Positions 1 through 7,791 of a stretch of 16,912 bases of DNA are shown in pieces. The notes below the pieces were generated by a model. The model did not search any database and was not told the origin of the DNA. It saw only the letters and a program-made list of their open reading frames with translations. A program made the translations under genes and the position numbers. Source of the DNA: MGOM01 sp035693825 (GTDB lineage Bacteria > Chloroflexota > Anaerolineae > Anaerolineales > E44-bin32); NCBI GenBank assembly GCA_035693825.1, contig DASSGB010000248.1, positions 1-16,912 of the forward strand, in the 5' to 3' direction. Position 1 is the first letter of the stretch. The number at the start of each line of letters is the position of its first letter.

Positions 1-792
1 GGCCGACCCTCGGACATCATCGATCGGTCGGGAAGCCTGAGCGGCCAGCTCCGCCGCGCGCGCGATCACCTCGTCCGTCGGGTTCTTGCCTGTCAGGTAG
101 GTCTCTGCCTCGGAGGCGCGAACGATGGTGGGCGCTACCGACCCGAGCGTCAGGCGTGCCCGCTCGACCTTCGATCCATCGAACACGACGGCGGCGGCCA
201 GGTTGACGACGGAGACGGCCTGCGCCCGCCGGAGCGCCAGCTTGATGAACGTGCTTCGCCCCGTCTCCGGCAATGGTTCGAAGTCGATGGACGTCATCAA
301 CTCGTCGGGGCGCATCACCGTCTTGCGGACGCCGGTGTAGAACTCGCTCAAGGGCAATCGCCGCTCGCCCGAGGCGCTCCTGAGCGTCACGTGCGCATCC
401 AGCGCCATCAGAGGCGGAATGGAATCGTTCGCGGGTGAGGCGGTAATGACATTTCCGGCAATGGTCCCGCGGTTGCGGATCTGAGGCGCTCCGACTTCCC
501 AACACGCCCGCGCCAGCGCGAACGCCCGCGCCTGGATGAGGGGCGAGGCCGCCGCCTGATTGTGGGTGACCAGAGGCCCCAGATGGATGCGTCCGTCGGC
601 GCCCAGGACGATTTCGCCCATTCCTGGAACTCGAGTGATATCGATCAGCGTGCGGATTCCCGGACGAAGGCCGCGTTCCAGCTCGAGGATCAGGTCGGTG
701 GCCCCGGCCACGATGCGAGCCTGGCCGGCGCCCGCGGCCAGAGCGGCCACGGCCTCCTCAAGGCTGGGCACGGAGAAGTATCGATCCCACAC
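1..792 (-). CDS. FAD-binding subunit of a third molybdenum hydroxylase (CoxM/XdhB-like), 3' end cut by the window edge
   Basis: The reading frame stays open for 264 codons from a GTG at 792 to the left edge, so the last ~20-30 residues of a protein usually about 285-290 residues long are missing. The GTG lies 4 bases after the xdhC stop and is preceded by a GGAG ribosome-binding site 9 bases upstream; no better in-frame start is visible. The N-terminal FAD-binding part carries AGATD (residues 29-33) and QIRNRGTIAGNV (104-115), the two FAD/pyrophosphate-contacting loops of the family. Near the edge, RPIDDVRGSA matches the conserved end of the CO-dehydrogenase flavoprotein C-terminal domain. 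Such subunits pass electrons from the 2Fe-2S clusters to FAD. No 4Fe-4S-binding insertion of the 4-hydroxybenzoyl-CoA reductase beta type is seen. Its catalytic and iron-sulfur partners probably lie beyond the left edge, since both complete sets in this window already have a FAD subunit. Substrate unknown. Confidence 0.88.
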   Translation of the reverse strand, partial: MWDRYFSVPSLEEAVAALAAGAGQARIVAGATDLILELERGLRPGIRTLIDITRVPGMGEIVLGADGRIHLGPLVTHNQAAASPLIQARAFALARACWEVGAPQIRNRGTIAGNVITASPANDSIPPLMALDAHVTLRSASGERRLPLSEFYTGVRKTVMRPDELMTSIDFEPLPETGRSTFIKLALRRAQAVSVVNLAAAVVFDGSKVERARLTLGSVAPTIVRASEAETYLTGKNPTDEVIARAAELAAQASRPIDDVRGSA

Positions 793-796
793 GCTG

Positions 797-1618
797 TCAG
801 ACTCCGCGCGCCTCGCGGCGCGGGCGGACGTCGTGGCGCATCGGCACCCCGCTGCCGCCACGCCGAAGCATGATGATTTCGGCCAGGATGCTCACGGCGA
901 TTTCTTCGGGCGTCTCCGCGTTCAGCTCGAGACCCATCGGGGAGACCACACGCGCCAGCTTCTCGATGGGGACGCCGCGGTTGGCGAGTTCCTGAGCAGC
1001 CGTCTCCCATCGGCGGCGCGATCCGATGACGCCCAGGAAGGCGGCCGGCGTGTCCAGGAGCGGCGGCAAACCTTCCACGTCGATGTTGACACCGCGCGTC
1101 GTCAGCACGACGTACGTCTGCGCGTCGATGGCATATCGCTGTGGAAGTTCTGCCAGCGAGCAGACGATGAACTCGTCGGCTTCCGGCACGGCTTCCTTCG
1201 AGGCGAAATCCGATCGGTCGTCGCACACGACCGTGTGAAAGCCGAGCCACTTGCCGAGGTGAACGACGGCGCGGCCGACGTGGCCGGCTCCCACCACAAG
1301 CAGCGACGCGCCCCGACCCATCGGTTCCACGAACACCTCCACCTCGCCTCCGCACACGCCCGGATCACCCGCCTTCGGATCGCTCAGCTCGTAGCGCAGC
1401 AGCCGAGTCTCGCCGTCGGCCAAGGCGGCCCGGGCTTCGGCGATGACCCGGCTCTCCATTTCGCCCCCGCCGATGGTCCCCTCGATCCGGCCGTCGGGGA
1501 ACACGAGCATTTTGCTCCCCGGGTGCCTGGGCACGGACCCCTGCACTCGCACCACGGTCGCCAACGCCACGGTATCGCCGCGCCGCTGGACCTCCGCGAT
1601 GCGTCCGAAGATGCTCAT
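797..1618 (-). CDS. xdhC: XdhC/CoxF-family molybdenum cofactor maturation protein
   Basis: The 273-residue product has the two-part layout of XdhC-family chaperones, which bind molybdenum cofactor, help its sulfuration and insert it into xanthine-dehydrogenase-type enzymes in the cytoplasm. The N-terminal XdhC/CoxI domain shows GSVPRHPGSKM (27-37), GTIGGGEME (47-55) and the conserved CGG (Cys89). The C-terminal Rossmann-like domain begins with VVGAGHVGRA (108-117) and later has VIGSRRR. The start at 1618 fits family N-termini, although no clear Shine-Dalgarno sequence precedes it. It sits 4 bases ahead of the FAD gene at 792 and 241 bases after the XdhD-like gene, separated from it by a hairpin cluster, so it may head its own transcript with the partly seen third hydroxylase. 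It could serve any of the hydroxylases encoded here. Confidence 0.93.
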   Translation of the reverse strand: MSIFGRIAEVQRRGDTVALATVVRVQGSVPRHPGSKMLVFPDGRIEGTIGGGEMESRVIAEARAALADGETRLLRYELSDPKAGDPGVCGGEVEVFVEPMGRGASLLVVGAGHVGRAVVHLGKWLGFHTVVCDDRSDFASKEAVPEADEFIVCSLAELPQRYAIDAQTYVVLTTRGVNIDVEGLPPLLDTPAAFLGVIGSRRRWETAAQELANRGVPIEKLARVVSPMGLELNAETPEEIAVSILAEIIMLRRGGSGVPMRHDVRPRREARGV

Positions 1619-1655
1619 GTGGAGCAGCCCATGGGCCGAACCGCCTCTCCCCCCG

Positions 1656-1824
1656 GCCCCCTCTCCGCAGCAGGGCAGACCCGCGCACGGACTGGAGGGG
1701 CGGAGAGGGGGCGCGAGGTTTCAGGAGGGTGGGGCAGCGGGGCTGCCCCACCCTCCTGAAAGATCTCCCCCTCCCCCCGTCCTGCTCCCCGCACTTCGCG
1801 CGTCCGCCGCCGGGGGGAGGGGGA
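1656..1824. repeat. Cluster of three consecutive GC-rich hairpins in the 241-base intergenic gap
   Basis: Between the XdhD-like gene and xdhC (1619-1859) there is no gene but three perfect inverted repeats in a row. The first has 13-base arms (1656-1668 with 1700-1712). The second has 20-base arms (1719-1738 with 1742-1761) and a 3-base loop. The third has 14-base arms (1766-1779 with 1811-1824). The outer two are built from C-run/G-run blocks. No U-run follows the central stem on the minus strand, so it is not a textbook intrinsic terminator. It could still act as an mRNA-stabilising or attenuating barrier, or be a REP/BIME-like dispersed repeat. Confidence 0.8.
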
Positions 1825-1859
1825 ATGGGGAGACGGGCGAAGTGAGGAGACCCGCGCAA

Positions 1860-4800
1860 TCACGACTGACGACTCTTCTTGAGCGCCCGCCAGACGCGTT
1901 CCGGCGTCAGCGGAATGGTATCCACATCCGCGCCACAGGCGTCGAGGACCGCATTTCCCACAGCCGGGGCGACACCGTCCATCGGGATCTCCGCCACGGC
2001 CTTGACGCCGAACGGATGACTCGGCTCGATGGTTTCGACGAAGATCGTCTGAAGCTCGGGCATCTCGTCCGCGCGGAAGATGTGATAGTCGGTGAAATTC
2101 TGTTCGCGGGCGCGGCCCTGTTCGTCGTACACCATCTCCTCGCATACGGCATAGCCCAGCGCCTGCGTCATCCCGCCTTCGATCTGCCCGGAAGCCGTCA
2201 GGGGATTCACGATCACACCTGAGTCGACGGCCATCACCAGCCGGTCGACGGTGACGGCGCCCGTCTGAATGTCGACCGTCACCTCGGCGAACTGGGCGGC
2301 GAAGGGCGGCGGCGAGACCGGCGACACATACGACCCCACGCCCATGATCTGCTCCTGGTCTTCATGGTGCAGGGAGTTCAGCGCGATGTCCGCCAGGCTG
2401 ATGGATCGGCCATCCGGCGCCCACGCTTGCCGGTCGGCGAGGCGCACGTCCTCGGCGCGCACTTTCTTTCCGCCTTCCTTGCCGATCATGTGCGCCGCCC
2501 GGATCCGAATCCGTTCGGCGACCTTCTGCGCCGCCTGGACCACGGCCGCCCCGGAGATGTACGTCGTGCTCGAGGCGTAAGCGCCTTTGTCGAACGGAGT
2601 GAAGTCGGTGTCGGAGGAGTACACGATGATGTCTTCCAGGGGAATACCCAGCACCTCGGCCGCCTGCTGCGCCAGGACCGTGTCCGACCCGGTGCCCAGA
2701 TCCGTGGCGCCGACCATCAAGTTGAACGACCCGTCGTCGTTCATCTTGATACTCGCCCCGCCCATATCGAGGTATGGGATGGCCGTACCCTGCATGACCG
2801 TAGCGACGCCGATGCCTCGCCGCAAGTGCGGCTTGCCGCGGATCCGTTTCCAGTCGGCGTTGCCGAACTTTTCCGCCCAGCCGATGGCGGCCGCGCCCTG
2901 CGCCACGCACTCCTCCAGGCCACAGGTGTTGATCGTCTCCGGCCTCGGCTCGCGCCCTTCCGACCACGAGGTGCTGAAGGGCTGCAGCTCGCCGGCGCGC
3001 AAGGCGTTCTTGAGGCGGAACTCCAGAGGATCCATCCCCAGCGCCCGCGCCACGCGCTCGATGTGCCGCTCCACGGGCCAGAATCCCTGGGGCACGCCGT
3101 ACCCCCGGAAGGCGCCAGCGGGCGGCGTGTTGGTGTAGACGACATCGGCATGGAAGCGGATGTTGGGCGACTTGCGGTACGGACCATCGCCCACATACAG
3201 CGCCATGCCCTTGTGGCCGGTGTTGCCCGTCACCGTCAGCGCATGGCAGCCATACGCACCCGTGTCGCTCAGCACTTTCATCTCGTTGGCGGTGATGGTG
3301 CCGTCGCGCTTCACGCCCGTCCGCATGCGGAACCGCATCGGATGGCGCGATCGGGCAAAGAAGAACTCTTCGGCGCGGGTGGTTTCGTAGCGGACCGGGC
3401 GTCCGGTAGCGATGGTCAGGTGGGCGGCGACGTCTTCCACCATGACTTCCTGCTTGCCGCCGAACCCCCCGCCGATGCGAGGTTTGATCACACGGATGCG
3501 CTTGGCAGGCAGACCGAGAACCGGCGCCAGCTGGCGGCGAACGTGAAACGGAACCTGCGTGCTCGTCCGGATGACGAGCCGATTGTCTTCGTCCCAATGG
3601 GTGATGACGACGTGCGGCTCGATGGACGCCTGCTGGACTTTGGGAACGGCGTACTCGCCCTCGAAGATCTGGTCGGCTTCGGCCATTCCCTTGTCGACGT
3701 CTCCGATGTCGATGCGAATCCGCGCCGCCAAGTTGCGGCTCGGATCCGATTCTGCAAAGTTGACGTACTCCGGCTCGTCGTGAATGCGGGGGGCATCGTC
3801 GTTCATGGCCTGGGCCGGGTCGAGGATGGCCGGCAGAGGTTCGTACTCAACCTGGATGAGCGCCATGGCCTGTTCGGCGATGGCTTCGCTCTCGGCGGCG
3901 ACGAAGGCCACGCGGTCGCCGACGAAACGGACCTTGTGATCGAGGGAGAAAGTATCCAGGGGCCCGGGGATCGGGTCCGACTGGCCCGCGGTCGAATAGA
4001 CCACGCGGGGAACGTCCTTCCACGTCAGCACCGCAGCCACGCCGGGCAAGGCGCGGGCCTTTGCGGCGTCGACCTTCTTGATGCGAGCGTGCGCCACCGG
4101 GCTGTGCAGCACCTTGGCCACCAGCATGCCTCGCATCTCGATATCGGCGGCGAAGGCCGGCTTGCCCTGAGCCAGCTTGATCGCGTCGACCTTGGGCTCC
4201 GGCCGCCCGACCGACGTGAAGATCCTCGCCGGTGAGGTCACCTGGATCTGCGGAAGGATTCCCGTGCGCGTCAGAACGTCCACGCCGCCGGGCTCGGCGC
4301 TCGGTTCCGCCAGAGGTTCCGAGGGCGCGGACGCTTCCGGCGAGGGCAGAAAAGCCGCGCCCACCGGCAGGACCGTCTCTCCGCGCAACACGGCCGCGGC
4401 GCGCAGGATCGCCTGCACCGGCTTGAGATAGCCCGTGCAGCGACACAGCACCCCCGAAAGCGCCTGGCGTACGTCGCTCTCGGTCGGGCTGGGATTCTCC
4501 GCCAGCAGGGCGCGTGCGGCGAGGATCATCGCCGGCGTGCAATAGCCGCACTGGATCGCACCCGTTTCGACGAACGCCTGCTGAAGAGGATCCAGGCCCT
4601 CGGTCCGGCGCCATCCAAGCTCCGGGTGTTGGCCGATCGACTCGATCGTGGTTAGAGCCTTGCCGTCGGCCTGCGCCGCCAACATCACACACGAGTTGAC
4701 CGGCTGCCCGTCGAGGAGCACCGTGCATGCTCCGCATTCACCCGTCTCGCAGCCGTGCTTGACTCCGAAGACTCCCAGGTGATCGCGAAGCACTTCCAGC

Positions 4801-4865
4801 AACGTCGCCTCGGAAGGCACGACGACCACCGTTCGCTTTCCGTTGAGGGTCAGGCGCAAACGCAT
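1860..4865 (-). CDS. XdhD-like molybdenum hydroxylase, fused 2Fe-2S and molybdopterin subunit
   Basis: The 1001-residue protein fuses the small iron-sulfur subunit to the large molybdopterin subunit. The N-terminal ferredoxin-type cluster has Cys39, 44, 47 and 59. The [2Fe-2S]-binding helical domain has Cys106, 109, 141 and 143 (CGYC, CRCTGY). A linker of roughly 50-60 residues leads to the catalytic part, with GGGFGGK near 464-470, PPAGAFRGYG near 580-589 and a C-terminal glutamate near 959 (VAEIP) at the place of the catalytic base. FDKGAYASSTTY and the C-terminal AVLDACG...TPERVWRAL resemble E. coli XdhD (putative selenium-dependent hydroxylase) as I remember it, more than classical XdhB. 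The start is the ATG at 4865, overlapping the upstream FAD gene stop as TGATG, with GGGAG nearby; an open frame extending upstream to 5267 is only antisense-like shadow within that gene. Likely substrate class: purine or other N-heterocycle, not proven. Confidence 0.9.
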   Translation of the reverse strand: MRLRLTLNGKRTVVVVPSEATLLEVLRDHLGVFGVKHGCETGECGACTVLLDGQPVNSCVMLAAQADGKALTTIESIGQHPELGWRRTEGLDPLQQAFVETGAIQCGYCTPAMILAARALLAENPSPTESDVRQALSGVLCRCTGYLKPVQAILRAAAVLRGETVLPVGAAFLPSPEASAPSEPLAEPSAEPGGVDVLTRTGILPQIQVTSPARIFTSVGRPEPKVDAIKLAQGKPAFAADIEMRGMLVAKVLHSPVAHARIKKVDAAKARALPGVAAVLTWKDVPRVVYSTAGQSDPIPGPLDTFSLDHKVRFVGDRVAFVAAESEAIAEQAMALIQVEYEPLPAILDPAQAMNDDAPRIHDEPEYVNFAESDPSRNLAARIRIDIGDVDKGMAEADQIFEGEYAVPKVQQASIEPHVVITHWDEDNRLVIRTSTQVPFHVRRQLAPVLGLPAKRIRVIKPRIGGGFGGKQEVMVEDVAAHLTIATGRPVRYETTRAEEFFFARSRHPMRFRMRTGVKRDGTITANEMKVLSDTGAYGCHALTVTGNTGHKGMALYVGDGPYRKSPNIRFHADVVYTNTPPAGAFRGYGVPQGFWPVERHIERVARALGMDPLEFRLKNALRAGELQPFSTSWSEGREPRPETINTCGLEECVAQGAAAIGWAEKFGNADWKRIRGKPHLRRGIGVATVMQGTAIPYLDMGGASIKMNDDGSFNLMVGATDLGTGSDTVLAQQAAEVLGIPLEDIIVYSSDTDFTPFDKGAYASSTTYISGAAVVQAAQKVAERIRIRAAHMIGKEGGKKVRAEDVRLADRQAWAPDGRSISLADIALNSLHHEDQEQIMGVGSYVSPVSPPPFAAQFAEVTVDIQTGAVTVDRLVMAVDSGVIVNPLTASGQIEGGMTQALGYAVCEEMVYDEQGRAREQNFTDYHIFRADEMPELQTIFVETIEPSHPFGVKAVAEIPMDGVAPAVGNAVLDACGADVDTIPLTPERVWRALKKSRQS

Positions 4866-5656
4866 CAGGCCTTCTCCCTGGCTTCGCTCGAGACCTTTTC
4901 TTCTGCCGCCAGCCGGCGAAGGAGAACTCCGGCCACCTGCGAGCGGTATTCGGCCGAGGCGAAGGCGTCTCCGGCTTCGGCGTAGGCCTGCTCCGCCTTG
5001 CGCACGGCGGCGGTCACGTCGCCCTGGGACAGTGCCGCTTCCGCGTCCGGCACTCGTATCGGCCGAGGACCATGGCCGCCCAGGACAACGCGCCACTCGC
5101 CCGACGGCGCGCGTCCCAGTGCTGCAAGGACCAGCGGCCGATCGGCCGGCGAACGCCCGACCTGCGCGCTGCGCAGGCGTGACTCCGCGGGCCAGCGGAA
5201 TCGCGTCAGCAGTCGGTGGCCGGATTCGGCGCCTCGCGTTTCGAGATACGCCTCGACCGACTTCCACTCGTCGCGCGGCAGACCGTGGACTTCAGCACCG
5301 AGGGCCACGACCGCCGCCAGCAACGGAGAGCGGCCGTCCGCGGCGACGACCGTGCCTCCGAGCGTCGCCATGTTCCTCAAGTTCCAGGCCGCTTCGGCCC
5401 GGCAGGCGGCAGCCAGCGCAGGTGGGATCAGCGAGTCGGCCTCCACCAGCTGCTGCAGCGTGCAGCCCGAGCCGACTTCCAGCAGGTCCCCGTTTCGTTC
5501 CAGCACCGCCATGCCCAGGTCCTGAAGATCGACCACCGCCTCCAGGCGGAGCCGGCGCGGCGTCAGGGCGGTGCCGCCCGCGAGCGGCACGCCCTGCTCC
5601 AGGAGGGCCAGGGCCTCGTCGATCGTCTTCGGCCGAAAGTACTTCAGCGAGGGCAT
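4865..5656 (-). CDS. FAD-binding subunit of the XdhD-like hydroxylase (YgfM-like)
   Basis: This 263-residue flavoprotein subunit is on the short side for the CoxM/XdhB family. The FAD-binding loops are AGGT (26-29) and RNMATLGG (94-101), followed by a C-terminal domain ending in the SAEYRSQVAGVLLRR motif typical of the CO-dehydrogenase flavoprotein C-terminal fold. It should relay electrons from the 2Fe-2S clusters of the protein encoded at 1860-4865 to an acceptor. The two genes overlap by one base (TGATG), which implies coupled translation and a stoichiometric complex. The N-terminal FRPKTIDEALALL start and the short first loop resemble E. coli YgfM, the partner of XdhD. It begins 3 bases after the thioesterase stop and lacks an obvious Shine-Dalgarno, again pointing to translational coupling. 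Confidence 0.9.
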   Translation of the reverse strand: MPSLKYFRPKTIDEALALLEQGVPLAGGTALTPRRLRLEAVVDLQDLGMAVLERNGDLLEVGSGCTLQQLVEADSLIPPALAAACRAEAAWNLRNMATLGGTVVAADGRSPLLAAVVALGAEVHGLPRDEWKSVEAYLETRGAESGHRLLTRFRWPAESRLRSAQVGRSPADRPLVLAALGRAPSGEWRVVLGGHGPRPIRVPDAEAALSQGDVTAAVRKAEQAYAEAGDAFASAEYRSQVAGVLLRRLAAEEKVSSEAREKA

Positions 5657-5659
5657 GAC

Positions 5660-6142
5660 TCAGGAGCCCTCACCGTCGTCCGGATAGACCATCCATCCCA
5701 TAGCCTTGGCGGCATCAGGCGAGGGGATCGAACGCTGGTCTTCGAATAACACGGCTTCGGCCTCGGCCGCAACCTCCCCGCTATCGAGCAGGACTTCACC
5801 ATGCGCGATCGCCGTGTGCGACTTTCGGCGCAGCAGTCGGCCGCGAAGGCGAAGGTGAGAACCGACGGGCACCGGTTTGCGCAACCTCATGTCGAGCCGG
5901 CCGGTGACGACCAGCCGTTTCGGCTGACCGATCACGCTCGCCCGCCAGGTGATCTCGTCCAGCAGCGCGGCGATGATGCCCCCATGCGCGATGCCCGGGT
6001 AGCCCTCGAACTTCGGCGGCACGACCACCTCGGCCTCGACCACGTCCGGCCCGGTCTCGTAGAAGGCCAGGCCGAATCCCTCGCGGTTGTCCACTCCACA
6101 CACGAAGCAATGTAGCGAGTTCGGCTGCTTGATCCGGGGCAT
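5660..6142 (-). CDS. PaaI/THEM4-type hot-dog acyl-CoA thioesterase
   Basis: The 160-residue product shows the hot-dog thioesterase signature HGG (His53-Gly54-Gly55) followed by Asp62 in LLDE, the position of the acidic residue in PaaI-like enzymes. The N-terminus has a CxxC pair (Cys12, Cys15, in CFVCG) followed by GFGLAF, common in a PaaI-like subgroup. Such proteins hydrolyse acyl- or aryl-CoA thioesters in the cytoplasm. The start is the ATG at 6142, 14 bases after the LLM gene stop with AGGCGG upstream. The frame is open further upstream to 6220, but that part overlaps the LLM gene and has no family similarity. Its place between the F420 genes and the XdhD-like set suggests that a CoA ester occurs in the same pathway, or that it is a housekeeping proofreading thioesterase. 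Confidence 0.85.
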   Translation of the reverse strand: MPRIKQPNSLHCFVCGVDNREGFGLAFYETGPDVVEAEVVVPPKFEGYPGIAHGGIIAALLDEITWRASVIGQPKRLVVTGRLDMRLRKPVPVGSHLRLRGRLLRRKSHTAIAHGEVLLDSGEVAAEAEAVLFEDQRSIPSPDAAKAMGWMVYPDDGEGS

Positions 6143-6156
6143 CGCTGAATGCCGCC

Positions 6157-7155
6157 TCACGCGCTGAAGGTGTCGACCATCAGCCGAACGTCTCCGCCCA
6201 CCGCGTACAGAATCGGGCATGTCGCTCCGTGCTTTCGGTACTCGTCGACTTTCTTGCGAGCTTCGTCCGGCGTGCCCGAGGCGGTGATGCGCAGGATGAG
6301 CTCATCCGAGACCAGGTGTTTGGCGCGTGTGATCTGCTCGTGCGTCGCCGGCCAGCCCAGGATCGACTGGATCTGGGCCACGACGTCGGGCGACACGCCG
6401 CTCGCCTGGGCAATGTGCGGCTGCTGCGCCAAATATTGCGTCAGCAGCCCGCGCGTGCTGTCGAGCGCGCGAGCCCTGTCGTGATCGACGGAGCACACGA
6501 TGAGCTGAGGCCGGTCGATGTCGTTGAGGGCGCGTCCGGCACGCCGCGCGCCGCGCTCCAGGGCCTCCAGAGCATCGTCGTTGTACTCCGGTGGCACGCA
6601 GTAGTTGAGGACCACGCCGTCCCCGATTTCGCCGGCCAGCTCCATCATCTTGGAGCCGGTGGCGCCGATGTAGATGGGGACGTGGCGCGGCTCGCGCCGT
6701 CCATGCACCACGTCCAGCTCAATGCCGTCCACGTGATGGAACTCGCCGTGAAAGGTCACACGCTCCATGCGCAGCAAGCGCCGCAGGACCTCGACCGTTT
6801 CGCGCATCGCCAGGAGGGGTTTCTTGCGGTCGATGCCGACGTGGCTCGCCAGCGGGTCCCACCATGCGCCGATGCCGCACAGGACGCGGTTGGGTGCCAG
6901 GTCATCCAGAGTCAGAAAGGTGGCCGCCAGCAGGCCGATGTTCCGAGTCCAATTGTTGATGACTCCCGAGCCGACCTTGAGCCGGCGGGTGACGGCGGCA
7001 TAGGCCGCCATGGGGACGATCGCGTCGCGCACCAAGCGCGATTCGGCCTGCCACACCGCCTCGAAACCCTTCTCTTCGGCGTAGCGGACGTAATCCAGGC
7101 CGTCGCGCAGGTCGTGGGCGTCCTGCAGGTAGAGTGCGGCGCGGGCTGCGGGCAT
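6157..7155 (-). CDS. LLM-class flavin- or F420-dependent oxidoreductase
   Basis: The 332-residue protein is a bacterial luciferase-like (TIM-barrel) oxidoreductase. Seen in order: the early GFEAVWQAES strand, the LKVGSGVINNWTRN segment, DLAPNRVLCGIGAWWDPLA around the cofactor site, and the central VPIYIGATGSKMMELAGEIGDGVVLN block typical of F420-using members such as methylene-tetrahydromethanopterin reductase-like and F420-glucose-6-phosphate dehydrogenase-like proteins. The start at 7155 has a strong AGGAG 6 bases upstream. Directly downstream of cofC and in the same unit as fno, it most likely transfers hydride between F420 and a pathway intermediate. FMN use cannot be excluded from sequence. 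The substrate is unknown. Confidence 0.87.
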   Translation of the reverse strand: MPAARAALYLQDAHDLRDGLDYVRYAEEKGFEAVWQAESRLVRDAIVPMAAYAAVTRRLKVGSGVINNWTRNIGLLAATFLTLDDLAPNRVLCGIGAWWDPLASHVGIDRKKPLLAMRETVEVLRRLLRMERVTFHGEFHHVDGIELDVVHGRREPRHVPIYIGATGSKMMELAGEIGDGVVLNYCVPPEYNDDALEALERGARRAGRALNDIDRPQLIVCSVDHDRARALDSTRGLLTQYLAQQPHIAQASGVSPDVVAQIQSILGWPATHEQITRAKHLVSDELILRITASGTPDEARKKVDEYRKHGATCPILYAVGGDVRLMVDTFSA

Positions 7156-7179
7156 GCGAAGCTCCTGGGATCGGGCGCG

Positions 7180-7791
7180 CTACACGGGCCGGCCTCGCTG
7201 CGCCTCGCGGACGAGGGCCAGGTCCTCCGGCTGGTCGACATCCAGCGCCAGCCGGGGCAACCGGGCCACCTCGAGCCACGCGCCTGCGGCCTCGGCGCGC
7301 TTGAGATGGCGCTGGAAGCTGTTGGCACCGAAGCCATATTCTATCAAACCGATCGGGGCGACCAACAGAGCGTTCGTTCCTTCCTCGTGACGATCCGGAG
7401 AAATGACCACCACGGGCGGCGTCGTGGCCAGTGCAACGAGATGGTCGACATCTTTTCGAAGCAGGAGAGGCAAGTCGGCCGGCAGGATCAGCACCCCGGA
7501 GGCGCCGTAGGCCTGGGCCGCGCCCGTGGCGCGCTCCAGGGCCCGGTTGAGCTCGCTCGGCGACCGTTCGGACAGCGTTCGCGCCCCTCGATCCCGCGCC
7601 AGCGCCAGCACCGCGGGATCCCGGCTCACCACCAGGGTCCGCTCGATCTCGGGAACGCCGACCAGAACGCTCAGGAGATGATCCAGCATCTGACGGTTGA
7701 GGGCCAGCCGCTCTTCAGGAGTCAGGCTGCCGGCCAGGCGGCTCTTGCCCTTGGTCATGGGCTTTACCGGCACGATCGCCCACAGAGTCAT
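7180..7791 (-). CDS. cofC: 2-phospho-L-lactate (or phosphoenolpyruvate) guanylyltransferase, F420 biosynthesis
   Basis: The 203-residue product begins with WAIVPVKPMTKGKSRLAG, the nucleotide-binding loop of CofC/FbiD. It continues with ILPADLPLL, a DxP metal-binding segment, and ends with LDVDQPEDLALV, a standard MobA-like nucleotidyltransferase ending. CofC joins GTP to a three-carbon phospho-acid to give the activated donor used by CofD. Known members differ in substrate (2-phospholactate, phosphoenolpyruvate or 3-phosphoglycerate). The neighbouring FbiB-type nitroreductase favours the phosphoenolpyruvate route, which is inference. The ATG at 7791 overlaps the cofD stop as ATGA. The Shine-Dalgarno is weak, so translation is probably coupled to cofD. 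Confidence 0.94.
   Translation of the reverse strand: MTLWAIVPVKPMTKGKSRLAGSLTPEERLALNRQMLDHLLSVLVGVPEIERTLVVSRDPAVLALARDRGARTLSERSPSELNRALERATGAAQAYGASGVLILPADLPLLLRKDVDHLVALATTPPVVVISPDRHEEGTNALLVAPIGLIEYGFGANSFQRHLKRAEAAGAWLEVARLPRLALDVDQPEDLALVREAQRGRPV

Noticed and set aside
1719..1761. Intrinsic terminator after the XdhD-like gene
   Set aside because: The stem is perfect but no U-tract follows it on the minus strand, so I list it as a repeat/hairpin cluster of unknown role.
2364..4235. A 623-codon open frame on the plus strand
   Set aside because: Same pattern: it lies opposite the XdhD-like gene and has no domain or plausible start context.
4866..5267. N-terminal extension of the XdhD-like gene to give 1135 residues
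   Set aside because: The extra residues are an out-of-frame reading of the FAD subunit gene, and the ferredoxin domain begins properly at the ATG at 4865.
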